63,740 bases of DNA, taken from contig SIAR01000011.1 in NCBI GenBank assembly GCA_009691705.1, forward strand, positions 1 through 63,740, given 5' to 3'. A program made the translations under genes and the position numbers. The notes below the pieces were generated by a model. It made no database searches. It saw nothing but the letters and a program-made list of their open reading frames with translations, and was not told where the DNA came from. Below, piece by piece: positions 50,394 through 60,000 of the stretch. The DNA is from Phycisphaerales bacterium (GTDB lineage Bacteria > Planctomycetota > Phycisphaerae > Phycisphaerales > SM1A02). How positions within the stretch are numbered: the first letter of the stretch is position 1; every line of letters starts with the position of its first letter.

Positions 50394-50476
50394 TGGAGTG
50401 GCGCTATTGTGACAAACGAGTGGAACCTTCAGAGTGTTCGGCGTTTTTGCCTCGCGTCATGAACCAGGGAGAGCGA

Positions 50477-52183
50477 CTAGAAGTTGATCGTTTCCTGTTG
50501 CGGCGGCGGTCCAAAGACGTCGTTACCCCAGTTTCTGTCTAGGAGGAATCCAAAGCCGTAGGTCATTCGAAGGCCATTTCTGAAGACCGCCAGGGGCGTC
50601 GCCCAAAAATTAGTTCCGATAACGATGTAATCGTCCTTTTTCAGGATCACATCTGGCTCGCCTCGATTGCGAATCGCTGCGAGATTGAGGCGGATCGCAG
50701 CTTCACGACCACCAGGCAGTCTTCGAACGAGGTCAACCCGTTCTGGGATAGCGATTTGCGAGAGTCCGCCCGCCGTTGCGACGAGTCGGCTCAGTGTCAG
50801 CCGACCATAGGACGGCAACTGAAACACTCCTGGACGGTTGACCTCGCCATCGATGTAGACCATTCCGATCGGCGGGAACTGGAGATAGATGTCATCGCCG
50901 GGGCGGATCACCACGTTCTGAGACGCATCACCGCGCATGAGTCGGTCGTAATCGACTTCGATGATGCGCGTCTTGAGGAATGAATTTGAAGCGGTCGATC
51001 GAGGAGCGGTGGCCGATGGCAAACTGGCGCGCGCAGCCTCGCCCGTCAGCGCTGCTCTAGGTGGCACAGGCTGGTTTAGAGCCGAGACGGTGACCGGCTG
51101 AGCGAGTGGTTGTCCACTGCCGCGAATGCGAACCCACTGCTGGCTGTTGACGTCAAAGATGAACGAATCGCCGTCATTGGCGAGTTGAGCCGCGGGAGTT
51201 TTCTGAGTCGCGCTCTGTAGGTTGACGCTCGGTGCATCGATGATCGAAACTGGTTCGAGCGTGTCGATGTCGATGGGCGGCGCACTCTGTTGTCCGCGCA
51301 CGGCACCTGGGCTTGGGGCTGGCGCTGGAGTTTCGGGCGCGGGAGTTTCTGGCGCGGGAGTTTCTGGCGCGGGAGGAGGTGTCGGCGCACCGCTCAATTT
51401 GTTGATCAGCGCCTCGATGTCGACGGGTTGCGCCGTCGTGTTTTGGCTTGAAACTGGCGGATTTGTCGAGGTGGCGTCCTGCGGAGGATTCGTCGGTAGT
51501 GACCCCCCGTTGCTCGTCGAGTCGACATCGTCGTTGGTCGCCTCTTCGGTTGACATCGCCCGCACAATGAGCACCCGCTCGGTCACAACATCTGCGCCGC
51601 CCGCGAGGGCGATCGCTTGGGTGAGACGAAAGTTTGGCTTGTTGAGAGCGAAAACACCCGCGTTCTGAATCGCCCCTTGAATCGTGAACTCGAAACTGCG
51701 CCCCTCCTGGATGTCGACTGTGACCGTCGGGTTCTTCACGAACACCTGCAGTTTCGTGCGGATCGCCTCGCGCAATTGTTCGAGGGTTAGTCCAGCCGCT
51801 TTGACTTCGTTGATCGTCGGCAATCGGATGTAACCCCCCTGATCAACGCTGCGAACGGCGGCTTCTGTCTTGCCCTGCGAAATCAGTTCGTAGATTTCAA
51901 CGACGATGACGTCGCCTGAGGCAATCCGATACTGCAAACTGTTGGCGATGAGATCTTGCGGTTCTGGCGGACCCGTGACACCCAGCGGTTCTTCTGCTGG
52001 TTCGATGACATCGATGCGATCGAGCACTGGGAGGGTCGTGGGCGTGTGTTCGTAGTAGCCCGTCACGCTTGGATTCATGTACGAGTCAGTCTCACAACCC
52101 GTCATTGCAAGCAGCGCCGCAGCCAATGCAACGGCAATTGCAGCGCCACGGGCGCTTGAGTAGTTGTGTCTGCAGAAGTACAT
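50477..52183 (-). CDS. Wza-like polysaccharide export lipoprotein with SLBB domains
   Basis: A 568-residue outer-membrane exporter. The start at 52183 gives a signal peptide and lipobox (LLAMTGC). The polysaccharide-export domain follows (LQYRIASGDVIVVEIYELI, then GYIRLPTINEVKAAGLT), then SLBB 1 (FTIQGAIQNAGVFAL). A long low-complexity insert (Thr/Pro/Ser-rich, with three APETP units) spans about residues 215-330, and SLBB 2 (VYIDGEVNRPGVFQLPSYG) follows. The family forms the outer-membrane channel for capsule or EPS. The large insert is unusual and presumably projects into the periplasm or out of the cell. Confidence 0.88.
   Translation of the reverse strand: MYFCRHNYSSARGAAIAVALAAALLAMTGCETDSYMNPSVTGYYEHTPTTLPVLDRIDVIEPAEEPLGVTGPPEPQDLIANSLQYRIASGDVIVVEIYELISQGKTEAAVRSVDQGGYIRLPTINEVKAAGLTLEQLREAIRTKLQVFVKNPTVTVDIQEGRSFEFTIQGAIQNAGVFALNKPNFRLTQAIALAGGADVVTERVLIVRAMSTEEATNDDVDSTSNGGSLPTNPPQDATSTNPPVSSQNTTAQPVDIEALINKLSGAPTPPPAPETPAPETPAPETPAPAPSPGAVRGQQSAPPIDIDTLEPVSIIDAPSVNLQSATQKTPAAQLANDGDSFIFDVNSQQWVRIRGSGQPLAQPVTVSALNQPVPPRAALTGEAARASLPSATAPRSTASNSFLKTRIIEVDYDRLMRGDASQNVVIRPGDDIYLQFPPIGMVYIDGEVNRPGVFQLPSYGRLTLSRLVATAGGLSQIAIPERVDLVRRLPGGREAAIRLNLAAIRNRGEPDVILKKDDYIVIGTNFWATPLAVFRNGLRMTYGFGFLLDRNWGNDVFGPPPQQETINF
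51328..51372 (-). repeat. Three 15-bp tandem units (APETP) in the export gene
   Basis: gagtttctggcgcgg in three near-identical copies (the first has one change), encoding repeated APETP in the Pro-rich insert of the Wza-like protein. Confidence 0.85.
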
Positions 52184-52290
52184 CAGATCAGGTCCATTCG
52201 TGGGGGAAACGAAGGGTGGAGGATAACGAAAACTGACTAACAGAACGCCCTTCCTCATCGTTATGTTCGCGAAAGCATAAAAAGTTGCAG

Positions 52291-53208
52291 TCAATTTGCG
52301 ATGAGGTCTTCGAGGACCGCCATGCGCGCCGCAACACCGTGGGTGACTTGCCGCAGAATGCGACTTCGCTTGGGATCATCCGCGACTCGATCATCTATTT
52401 CAATACCGCGATTGATAGGACCAGGATGAAGGATGACAACATGGGGAGCGAGTCTCGTGATTCGTTCTGGGGTGAGTCCAAACATCTGCCGATAGTCACT
52501 CGAAATTGCACCGCCAGCGGCTCGTTCGAATTGCACTCGCAACATCATGACAGCATCGACCCCTTCGAGAGCCGTATCTAAATTGGTCATCGTCGAAACA
52601 CTGCCGGGTCCTTGCGTAATTCGCTCAAAACTCTTCGAAACGAGCGTTGGAGGACCGACGAGTCGCACATGTGCGCCGAGCGTCGAGAGCGCGTGGGTCG
52701 TCGAGCGCGCGACGCGACTATTTGTGATGTCGCCAACAATCGCAATCGTGCGGTCTTCGAGCGGTCCAAACTCTTCGATGAGGGTTGAGACATCGAGCAG
52801 GCCCTGGGTGGGATGCTCGTGGCGGCCATCCCCTGCATTGATAACTGGGCACTTCACCCCGTCGGCGATCATCTGCGCGCCGCCCGAAATCGCACAGCGC
52901 ACGACGATCGCTGCAACTCCCATGCACTCGATGTTTCTCGCCGTATCGACCAGCGTTTCGCCCTTGTTGAGACTCGAACCGCTCGGCGTGAGGTTGAACA
53001 CCTGCCCGCCGAGTCGGTGCACCGCCGTTTCGAAACTGCAACGCGTTCGGGTCGAGTCTTCGAAAAACAGATTGGCGATCACACGACCATTGAGCGATGT
53101 GCGATTGGGAGCCTTACCCTCGGCAATGGGAACATTCTTGCTCGTCGCATCGAGCAGTCGAATGAGTTCTTGGCGGGGTATTCCCGCGATCTTGAGAAAG
53201 TCTGCCAC
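52291..53208 (-). CDS. pyrB: Aspartate carbamoyltransferase catalytic subunit
   Basis: A 305-residue enzyme that joins carbamoyl phosphate and aspartate, the first committed pyrimidine step. Signature: FFEDSTRTRCSFE for carbamoyl phosphate, DGRHEHPTQGLLD, and HPGPINRGIEI. No regulatory pyrI and no dihydroorotase follows. The GTG start at 53208 is 15 nt after the radA stop, so the gene is probably cotranscribed with radA. It uses the product of carAB, also encoded in this window. Confidence 0.94.
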   Translation of the reverse strand: MADFLKIAGIPRQELIRLLDATSKNVPIAEGKAPNRTSLNGRVIANLFFEDSTRTRCSFETAVHRLGGQVFNLTPSGSSLNKGETLVDTARNIECMGVAAIVVRCAISGGAQMIADGVKCPVINAGDGRHEHPTQGLLDVSTLIEEFGPLEDRTIAIVGDITNSRVARSTTHALSTLGAHVRLVGPPTLVSKSFERITQGPGSVSTMTNLDTALEGVDAVMMLRVQFERAAGGAISSDYRQMFGLTPERITRLAPHVVILHPGPINRGIEIDDRVADDPKRSRILRQVTHGVAARMAVLEDLIAN

Positions 53209-53223
53209 AGTTTCTGCCAGAGT

Positions 53224-54621
53224 TCAGTTCACACGCTTCACCGGCGATAATAGTTCAAGTGCATGGGCAATGCTGCGCATCGCAACGACTTCACCGACGC
53301 GGCGCTTGATCGTGTCGACCTGCCCTGCCGGCACGAGCACAGTGTTGCAACCTCGGCGCACTGCCTCGGCGACGCGTTGCTCAAGCATGCGCACAGGACG
53401 GATCTCGCCAGAGAGCCCGACTTCACCGATGATCGCCGTGCCTGGCGCAAGGGCCCGCGAAAGGTGCGCCCCCGCGATTGCGAGGCAGAGCGCGAGGTCG
53501 GCGGCTGGTTCGACGATACGAAGTCCACCTGCGACGCTTGTATAGATGTCTTGATCGGCGAGACGCAATCCACCGTGCTTTTCTAGAACAGCGATCATCA
53601 TCGAGAGGCGGCCGCTGTCCATGCCGCTGGCCTTGCGCTTGGCGCTGCCAAGAAAGCCTGCCGCGGCGAGCGCTTGAATCTCGGCCAGAAGCACCCGACT
53701 TCCTGCCATGACTGGAACAACTGCCGTTCCAGGACGCGGCTCGGTGGCGTTCGCTGCGGCAAGTGCGCTCTCGTCGACTTCGATGAGTCCTGCGCCAGTC
53801 ATCTCGAAGAGACCGATCTCGTGGGTCGATCCAAAACGATTTTTGGTTGCACGCACCAGGCGATAGGCGTGGTGGCGCTCTCCCTCGAACGAGAGCACAA
53901 CATCGACAAGGTGCTCGAGCAACTTAGGACCTGCGAGGTCGCCTTCTTTGGTGACATGTCCCACGATGATCACAACGGTGCCGGTGGTCTTGGCAAACTG
54001 CACGAGCTCGAGACAGCAACGGCGCAACTGGGTCATCGATCCTGGAAGTGCATCAGCGTCGTGTCGATGCACGAGTTGAATACTGTCGACCGCAAGCAGC
54101 GTTGCCTTCACACGACGCGCTTCATTCGTGATGCGCGCGACAGAACTTTCGGCGAGCAAGAAGAGATTGGCATCGCGCACGGCGCCTTCGTTCTCGCCCA
54201 GAATGCGCTGTGCGCGCAACTTGACTTGCTGCGCGCTCTCTTCGCTGCTGGCGTAAAGCACCCGTTCACCCGCGCCCGCCAGTGCTGAGAATGCCTGCAA
54301 AAGCAGCGTGCTTTTACCGATTCCAGGATCGCCACCCACCAGAACGGCGCTGCCTGGCACCAGACCGCCGCCAAGCGTGCGATCGAATTCGCTGATACCA
54401 GTTGGAAGTCGCGGCACTGCAAGCGGAGAGATTTCTGCCATCGGCGCAGCGGATGGCGGCGTGCCGTCAACGCCAGCACTGGGCGAGTCATCATCGGCGC
54501 CGGCGTCGGTTCGGAACGGCTCGACGGTGTCCCATGCCCCGCACTCGAGGCAACGCCCCGACCAACGTGGTGCGACCGCGCCGCAATCTCGGCAGAGAAA
54601 ACTTGTCTTGAGTTTGGACAC
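53224..54621 (-). CDS. radA: DNA repair protein RadA (Sms)
   Basis: A 465-residue RecA-like branch-migration protein. N-terminal zinc finger (CRDCG and CLECG), Walker A in GGDPGIGKSTLL, the RadA-specific KNRFGST motif (in TKNRFGSTHEIGLFEM), and a Lon-protease-like C-terminal domain with the usual catalytic residues missing. An ATG seven codons upstream (54642) is open, but TACACT lies 7 nt before the GTG at 54621, and the family starts at SKLKTSF. GTG is therefore the likely start and the upstream codons are promoter. Confidence 0.93.
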   Translation of the reverse strand: MSKLKTSFLCRDCGAVAPRWSGRCLECGAWDTVEPFRTDAGADDDSPSAGVDGTPPSAAPMAEISPLAVPRLPTGISEFDRTLGGGLVPGSAVLVGGDPGIGKSTLLLQAFSALAGAGERVLYASSEESAQQVKLRAQRILGENEGAVRDANLFLLAESSVARITNEARRVKATLLAVDSIQLVHRHDADALPGSMTQLRRCCLELVQFAKTTGTVVIIVGHVTKEGDLAGPKLLEHLVDVVLSFEGERHHAYRLVRATKNRFGSTHEIGLFEMTGAGLIEVDESALAAANATEPRPGTAVVPVMAGSRVLLAEIQALAAAGFLGSAKRKASGMDSGRLSMMIAVLEKHGGLRLADQDIYTSVAGGLRIVEPAADLALCLAIAGAHLSRALAPGTAIIGEVGLSGEIRPVRMLEQRVAEAVRRGCNTVLVPAGQVDTIKRRVGEVVAMRSIAHALELLSPVKRVN

Positions 54622-54628
54622 TCCCCGC

Positions 54629-54634
54629 AGTGTA
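54629..54634 (-). promoter_or_regulatory. -10 box of a probable leaderless promoter for radA
   Basis: TACACT on the minus strand ends 7 nt before GTG 54621. It lies inside the alternative longer reading frame, arguing against the ATG at 54642. Confidence 0.55.
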
Positions 54635-54642
54635 GAGATCAC

Positions 54643-54823
54643 TTGGCGCCATCCCCAAAACCGAGATATTCCGCTGCCAAAAAGAACGCAGGCGCCGGTC
54701 GAGTCGGAGTTCGGTCGGCGCCCGCGAGGGGAAAGACTCTTTGGTTGTCACAGCGCGCAATGCGCGCCGCACGTGAACTCTAACCGAACATTGCGCACAA
54801 CTGCAAGTTGTACGGGTGCGCGG
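54643..54823. other. Intergenic region upstream of radA
   Basis: 180 nt. Apart from the radA -10 box at its edge, the only structure is a GGCGCCG/CGGCGCC inverted repeat near 54692-54723 with an 18-nt loop and no T-run. It may end the carB-side transcript. No gene is seen. Confidence 0.4.
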
Positions 54824-55054
54824 TCACTTCATCAGTTGCCGCATGCGCGCAACCCACGCGCCATATTCGAGCACTGCCTGCGTCTGCGAACGCCATGAAA
54901 AGCGCGATTGGGTTGCGACGTCGCTGCGGGTTGTTCCGAATGCTGTCTCATTGCGCCACACCCAATATGCGCCGCCAAAACGAAATCTCGTTGTCACGCC
55001 CAGTCGCGCGAGGGCGAAGATGGCGCGCATTTTGTCTAGAAATGTGAGTTGCAT
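54824..55054 (-). CDS. Small uncharacterised protein, likely real
   Basis: A 76-residue basic protein with no signal or membrane segment. It begins MQLTFLDKMRAIFALAR, has an aromatic core (RFRFGGAYWVWRNETAFG) and ends LEYGAWVARMRQLMK. Composition is protein-like (regular Trp, Tyr and Phe with a helical head and tail), and the ATG lies 14 nt after the nuoH stop on the same strand. I do not recognise the family. The FRFGGAYWVWR and LEYGAWVARMR segments look conserved enough to search with. It could be a small nucleic-acid-binding or regulatory protein, but that is a guess. Confidence 0.6.
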   Translation of the reverse strand: MQLTFLDKMRAIFALARLGVTTRFRFGGAYWVWRNETAFGTTRSDVATQSRFSWRSQTQAVLEYGAWVARMRQLMK

Positions 55055-55068
55055 ACGGTGGGTCTGAT

Positions 55069-56445
55069 TCAGTGAATCGAGATGATGCCTTGGCGGGGAT
55101 CTTGAATCGGTGCGTCACTGAGCGCAACGGGATGGGTCGACGCCGCTGCGACATTTTCCTCAGCAAGCGGCGAATACCGGCTTCCGGCGAGCGGCAGTTT
55201 GTGATTTGGATTCGCCGCGCGAGGCATGAATGGACGCACGAGGCAGATGATGGCGAGGCAGGCGAGGGATGCGATCCACATGTACTGGGTCACGCCAAAG
55301 AATGTCATCGCAGCTGCGGCGGTGAGCAGTAAGAGTGATATTGGAATCATCCCTTCCCAGGCGAGTTTCATGAGCTGATCGAAGCGAAAGCGCGGAAGGG
55401 TCCAGCGAATTGCCATCGTGAATGCGACGACGAGGCCGGTCTTGCCGAGCATGATTGCCATCTGGGCGAGGATGATTGGCAGCGATCCAACAATTGGAAG
55501 TTCGAAGTTCCACGATGGTGGAGTGACGCCGCCCAGTGGGTTGACGCTGAATCCGCCGAGAAAGAGCAGCGCGAAGAACGCCGATCCAGTGATGACGTGA
55601 AAGTATTCAGCGAGAAAGAACATCGCGAAACGCATCGACGAATACTCGGTGTGAAAGCCACCAACTAGTTCGCTCTCTGCTTCGGCGAGATCGAATGGCG
55701 CGCGATTCGATTCGGCGAGCATGCATGTATAGAAGAGGATCGCAACGAGCGGTTGCGAGATGAGATTCCAACTGTATTGTTGTTGGTGGGCGATGATGAC
55801 GTATGGGTCGAGTGACCCAGCAACCAAGATGATGCAAAGCAGGCAGAGCCCCATCGGAATCTCGTACGAGATCATCTGCGCACTGGCGCGCAGTCCTCCC
55901 AAGAATGAGAACTTGCTGCCGCTTGCCCAACCGCCCAGTGCGACACCGTAGACGCCCAGGCTTGTGACTGCGATGAGATAGATCACACCGACGTTGATGT
56001 TGGCGCCGATGACTTTGACGAGTGATCCGTCAAAGCCAAAGGTCGAGGACAAGAATGAAGTAACGAATGTTGGCAGTGTCGCGAGGTCGAGAATGCCTCC
56101 CCACGGAATGATCACGAACGCGGCCATTGCCGGCAGAATTGCGAGCGCAGGGCCGAGCGTGAAGAGCACCGCATCGGCACCCTTGGGAGTGTGCTCTTCT
56201 TTCATGATGAACTTGAGACCATCGGCGAGTGGTTGCAGAAGCCCCTTGGGACCGACCCGATTTGGACCGACCCGATCTTGCATCCAGGCGCTCAGTTTTC
56301 GCTCGAGCATGACGCCGTACGCGCAGCCACCCAGAAGCACATGCACCATCAACACGATGACGATCACGTTGGCGATCAACTGCGGCATGCCACCCGTGAT
56401 TGGGATGAGGGTCGGCAAGCTCGCGAGAGTATGCATAGGAATCAT
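55069..56445 (-). CDS. nuoH: NADH-quinone oxidoreductase subunit H
   Basis: A 458-residue membrane subunit of respiratory complex I that bridges the Q-module and the proton-pumping arm. Diagnostic: ERKLSAWMQDRVGPNRVGPKGLLQPLADGLK, in which the quinone-binding Arg and Glu lie, and the loop ESNRAPFDLAEAESELVGGFHTEYS. About eight or nine membrane helices plus a C-terminal 60-residue extension. It stands alone between carB and a small gene, with no other nuo gene in the window, and has a TAGACT box 9 nt before its ATG. Confidence 0.94.
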   Translation of the reverse strand: MIPMHTLASLPTLIPITGGMPQLIANVIVIVLMVHVLLGGCAYGVMLERKLSAWMQDRVGPNRVGPKGLLQPLADGLKFIMKEEHTPKGADAVLFTLGPALAILPAMAAFVIIPWGGILDLATLPTFVTSFLSSTFGFDGSLVKVIGANINVGVIYLIAVTSLGVYGVALGGWASGSKFSFLGGLRASAQMISYEIPMGLCLLCIILVAGSLDPYVIIAHQQQYSWNLISQPLVAILFYTCMLAESNRAPFDLAEAESELVGGFHTEYSSMRFAMFFLAEYFHVITGSAFFALLFLGGFSVNPLGGVTPPSWNFELPIVGSLPIILAQMAIMLGKTGLVVAFTMAIRWTLPRFRFDQLMKLAWEGMIPISLLLLTAAAAMTFFGVTQYMWIASLACLAIICLVRPFMPRAANPNHKLPLAGSRYSPLAEENVAAASTHPVALSDAPIQDPRQGIISIH

Positions 56446-56454
56446 GAGAATCGA

Positions 56455-56460
56455 AGTCTA
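56455..56460 (-). promoter_or_regulatory. -10 box of a probable leaderless promoter for nuoH
   Basis: TAGACT on the minus strand, preceded by GC, ends 9 nt before the nuoH ATG at 56445, just after the carB stop. Confidence 0.5.
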
Positions 56461-56464
56461 GCGT

Positions 56465-59400
56465 TCACGCCACGCAGGGGGCGCAGGCTGGTGGTTGCGG
56501 TGCGGCGGTTGGTCGGGCGAGGTGAGGAAAATAATCTTGGATCGCACAAACATCCCATGCCCCGGCCTGCAGCGCAGTGATCGCCTGCACCGCGGCGCGT
56601 GCGCCTGCGACTGTGGTCATGATCGGCGTTCCTGAACGCACTGATCCAGCGCGAATGCGACCCTCGTCGGTGTGCGCACCCTTGCGGGTTGGAGTGTTGA
56701 TGATGAGCGCAATCTCACCCGATCGAACAAGATCAAGAATGTTTGGACGCTGCCCCTCGGCAATCTTTGGGACGAGTTGCGAAACAACGCCGTGGGTGGC
56801 GAGCAGATCGTGCGTGCCGCGGGTGCACACGAGTGTGAATCCAATGGCGATGAGGCTGCGTGCGATCTCGACCACTGCCCGCTTGTCGCTCTCGCGCACT
56901 GAGAGAAAGACCTTTCCGCTCGTGGGAAGTTTGACTCCCGCGGCCATCTGCGCCTTGGCGAATGCAACGGGCAGCGAGCGGTCTGCTCCCATGACCTCGC
57001 CAGTGGATCGCATCTCTGGACCGAGCACGATGTCGACTCCAGGAAACTTTGCGAATGGAAAGACGGACTCTTTCACCGAGAAGAATCCGCAGTCGGGTGT
57101 TTCTTGAATGTTGAGTTGATCGAGCGACGCGCCCATCATGACCTTGGCAGCGATGCGGGCCCACGAAACACCCTTGGCCTTGCTGACAAATGGTGCTGTA
57201 CGCGATGCGCGCGGATTGACTTCGAGGATGTACAGGATGTCATCCTTGCACGCCATCTGAATGTTCATGAGTCCACGCACCCGCAGTCGTTTGGCGAGCG
57301 CGCGTGCTTGGGTGCGCACTCGTTCGACCATTGCGGCGCTTAGCGAATACGGAGGGATGGTGCAGGTCGAATCGCCGGAGTGGATGCCCGCCTCTTCGAT
57401 GTGTTCCATCACGCCGCAGACGACGGCGCGCGAGGTGCATTGGGGAAGGGCGATCGCCGAAGAACTGCTCTCTTCGTTGGGGATGAAGTCGGACACAACA
57501 TCTACATCGATCTCGATGGCATCTGAGAGAAAGCGGTCGATGAGAATTGGGCGGTGCGCCAGTTCGCTGGCATCGACTGCTTCGCTCATGTAGCGACGCA
57601 AGCTCGTTTCGTCGAAGCAGGTTTCCATGCCGCGACCGCCGAGCACATACGACGGGCGAACGAGAACGGGATAGTTGATGCGCGTGGCGATGGCGAGCGC
57701 CTCATCGAGACTGCGGGCGATGCCGCTCGCGGGTTGATTGAGCCCAAGCTCGTCGAGCATCGATTTGAATCGATCGCGATCCTCGGCGAGATCGATCGAG
57801 TCGATGCCCGTGCCGATGAGTGGGACTCCAGCCGCGTGCAGTCCGTGGGCGAGATTTAGGGGTGTTTGCCCACCAAATTGCACGATTACACCTGCGACGC
57901 GGCCGGTGCGATCTTTCACATCGACGCCGCCGCCGTTGAGTCGCTCGATGACATTGAGCACATCTTCAAGGGTGAGCGGCTCAAAGAAGAGCAGGTCGCT
58001 GGTGTCATAATCGGTTGAAACGGTTTCTGGATTCGAGTTGATCATCACACTCTCGAAATCCATGTCCTCGCAGGCAAAGGCCGCTTGGCAGCAGCAGTAA
58101 TCGAACTCGATCCCCTGCCCGATTCGATTGGGACCGCCACCGAGAATGATGATCTTGGGCCGCGCCGAGATGCGGATTTCGTCTTCGACAGTGCTGACAC
58201 CTTCGACGGTGGCTGGCGATTCATAGGTTGAGTAGTAGTAGGGAGTGACCGCTTCGAACTCTGCGGCACAAGTATCGACCAACTTGAAGACTGGTTCGAT
58301 CTTGAGCCGCTTGCGATGGGCGCGAACGGCAAGAATCGTGCGCGACGAGATCTCACCCATATAGAGGAACGCGAGCTGTGCATCCGAGTAGCCAAACTGT
58401 TTGGCGCGAAAGAGCGTTTCAGGGGCAAGCGCTTCAAGCGAGTCAACTGCGCACAACACATCTTCGAACTCGACGAGCTGTTGAATCTGATCGAGATACC
58501 AGCGGTCGTAGCCCGTGGACTGCGCGACCTGCTCGATCGTCCATCCCATCTTGAGCGCGTAGCGCACGAAATAGAGACGGCCCTGACTCGGCACAGTGAG
58601 TTTGCGACGCAACAGTTCGTCAGGAATCGGCCAGACTGCAAGCGATCCATCGGCGAGTTCTTTGCGCGCTGCGCGCCGCCCAGCGAGCCACTTGTCGTTG
58701 GCGTCGAGTCCGAGCCCGAATCGCTTGACTTCCATCGAGCGAATCGACTTTTGCAACGCTTCTTTGAAGGTGCGGCCGATCGACATCGCCTCGCCGACGC
58801 TCTTCATCTGTGTGGTGAGCGTCTCGTCTGCTTCTGGAAACTTCTCGAAGGTCCAGCGCGGCATCTTGACGACGACATAATCGATCGATGGCTCAAAGCA
58901 GGCACTGGTCGATCCTGTGATGTCGTTGCGAAGTTCATCGAGCGAATATCCCACGGCGAGTTTCGCCGCGATACGTGCGATGGGAAAGCCTGTGGCCTTC
59001 GATGCCAGCGCCGATGAGCGCGAGACGCGCGGATTCATCTCGACCACCACCATCTGGCCATTGGCTGGATTGATCGCGAACTGAACATTGCTGCCGCCAG
59101 TGTCGACCCCGACGGCGCGCATGATGGCGAATGCTGCATCGCGCATGCGCTGATACTCGCGGTCGGTCAGCGTTTGGATCGGCGCAACCGTGATCGAATC
59201 GCCGGTGTGCACCCCCATCGCGTCGATGTTCTCAATGCCGCAGATGACGATGCAATTGTCGTTGTGATCGCGCACAACTTCGAGTTCATATTCCTTCCAT
59301 CCCAACGCACTCTGATCGATCAATACTTGACCGATCATGCTTGCCGAGAGTCCGCGGCGAATGATCTCTTCAAACTCTTCGACGTTGTACGCAATGCCGC

Positions 59401-59950
59401 CGCCGCTTCCACCGAGTGTGAATGCAGGACGAATGATCGCTGGCAGCCCGATCTCTTCGAGGAAAATGCGGGCGTCTTCGACGTTGGTGACCGTGCGTGA
59501 GTGCGGTTGATTCAGTCCGAGCCGCTTGACGATTTCGCGGAATGCTTCGCGATCTTCGGCGCGGCGGATCGCTTCACGCGAGGCGCCGATCATGGAGACA
59601 CCGTGACGTTCGAGCACCCCAGTGTCGACCAGCGCGCAGGCGCAGTTCAGCGCCGTTTGTCCGCCGATTGTTGGCAAGAGCGCGTCGATTGGAAAGCCGA
59701 GTTCGCGCTCGCGCACCAAGATGCGCTCGACAGCTTCGGGGGTGATTGGCTCGATGTATGTGCGGTCGCTCATCGCCGGATCGGTCATGATCGTGGCGGG
59801 ATTCGAATTGACTAGCACCACGCGGTAGCCCTCTTCGCGCAGCGCTTTGCACGCTTGTGTTCCCGAGTAATCAAACTCGCAGCCTTGGCCGATGACGATC
59901 GGTCCAGAGCCGATCAGGAGAATGTTGTGTATATCGTTTCGTCGTGGCAT
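56465..59950 (-). CDS. carB: Carbamoyl-phosphate synthase large subunit
   Basis: A 1161-residue synthetase with two ATP-grasp halves: carboxyphosphate formation ([34 protein letters not shown]) and carbamoyl phosphate formation ([34 protein letters not shown]). A C-terminal MGS-like allosteric domain ([29 protein letters not shown]) follows. The start at 59950 matches the family ([17 protein letters not shown]). It works with CarA, whose gene is 27 kb away and convergently oriented. It shares a 50-nt divergent region with plsC. Confidence 0.95.
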   Translation of the reverse strand: MPRRNDIHNILLIGSGPIVIGQGCEFDYSGTQACKALREEGYRVVLVNSNPATIMTDPAMSDRTYIEPITPEAVERILVRERELGFPIDALLPTIGGQTALNCACALVDTGVLERHGVSMIGASREAIRRAEDREAFREIVKRLGLNQPHSRTVTNVEDARIFLEEIGLPAIIRPAFTLGGSGGGIAYNVEEFEEIIRRGLSASMIGQVLIDQSALGWKEYELEVVRDHNDNCIVICGIENIDAMGVHTGDSITVAPIQTLTDREYQRMRDAAFAIMRAVGVDTGGSNVQFAINPANGQMVVVEMNPRVSRSSALASKATGFPIARIAAKLAVGYSLDELRNDITGSTSACFEPSIDYVVVKMPRWTFEKFPEADETLTTQMKSVGEAMSIGRTFKEALQKSIRSMEVKRFGLGLDANDKWLAGRRAARKELADGSLAVWPIPDELLRRKLTVPSQGRLYFVRYALKMGWTIEQVAQSTGYDRWYLDQIQQLVEFEDVLCAVDSLEALAPETLFRAKQFGYSDAQLAFLYMGEISSRTILAVRAHRKRLKIEPVFKLVDTCAAEFEAVTPYYYSTYESPATVEGVSTVEDEIRISARPKIIILGGGPNRIGQGIEFDYCCCQAAFACEDMDFESVMINSNPETVSTDYDTSDLLFFEPLTLEDVLNVIERLNGGGVDVKDRTGRVAGVIVQFGGQTPLNLAHGLHAAGVPLIGTGIDSIDLAEDRDRFKSMLDELGLNQPASGIARSLDEALAIATRINYPVLVRPSYVLGGRGMETCFDETSLRRYMSEAVDASELAHRPILIDRFLSDAIEIDVDVVSDFIPNEESSSSAIALPQCTSRAVVCGVMEHIEEAGIHSGDSTCTIPPYSLSAAMVERVRTQARALAKRLRVRGLMNIQMACKDDILYILEVNPRASRTAPFVSKAKGVSWARIAAKVMMGASLDQLNIQETPDCGFFSVKESVFPFAKFPGVDIVLGPEMRSTGEVMGADRSLPVAFAKAQMAAGVKLPTSGKVFLSVRESDKRAVVEIARSLIAIGFTLVCTRGTHDLLATHGVVSQLVPKIAEGQRPNILDLVRSGEIALIINTPTRKGAHTDEGRIRAGSVRSGTPIMTTVAGARAAVQAITALQAGAWDVCAIQDYFPHLARPTAAPQPPACAPCVA

Positions 59951-59975
59951 TGCGTGTTCAATCCAAATTCGCTCC

Positions 59976-59983
59976 ACTATAAC
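59976..59983. promoter_or_regulatory. Overlapping divergent -10 elements for carB and plsC
   Basis: The segment actataac reads TATAAC on the plus strand (17 nt before the plsC ATG) and TATAGT on the minus strand (25 nt before the carB ATG). A near-palindromic AT-rich core in a 50-nt divergent gap is a good candidate for a shared promoter; no clear -35 elements. Confidence 0.4.
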
Positions 59984-60000
59984 GGGGAAACCCAGCGACG

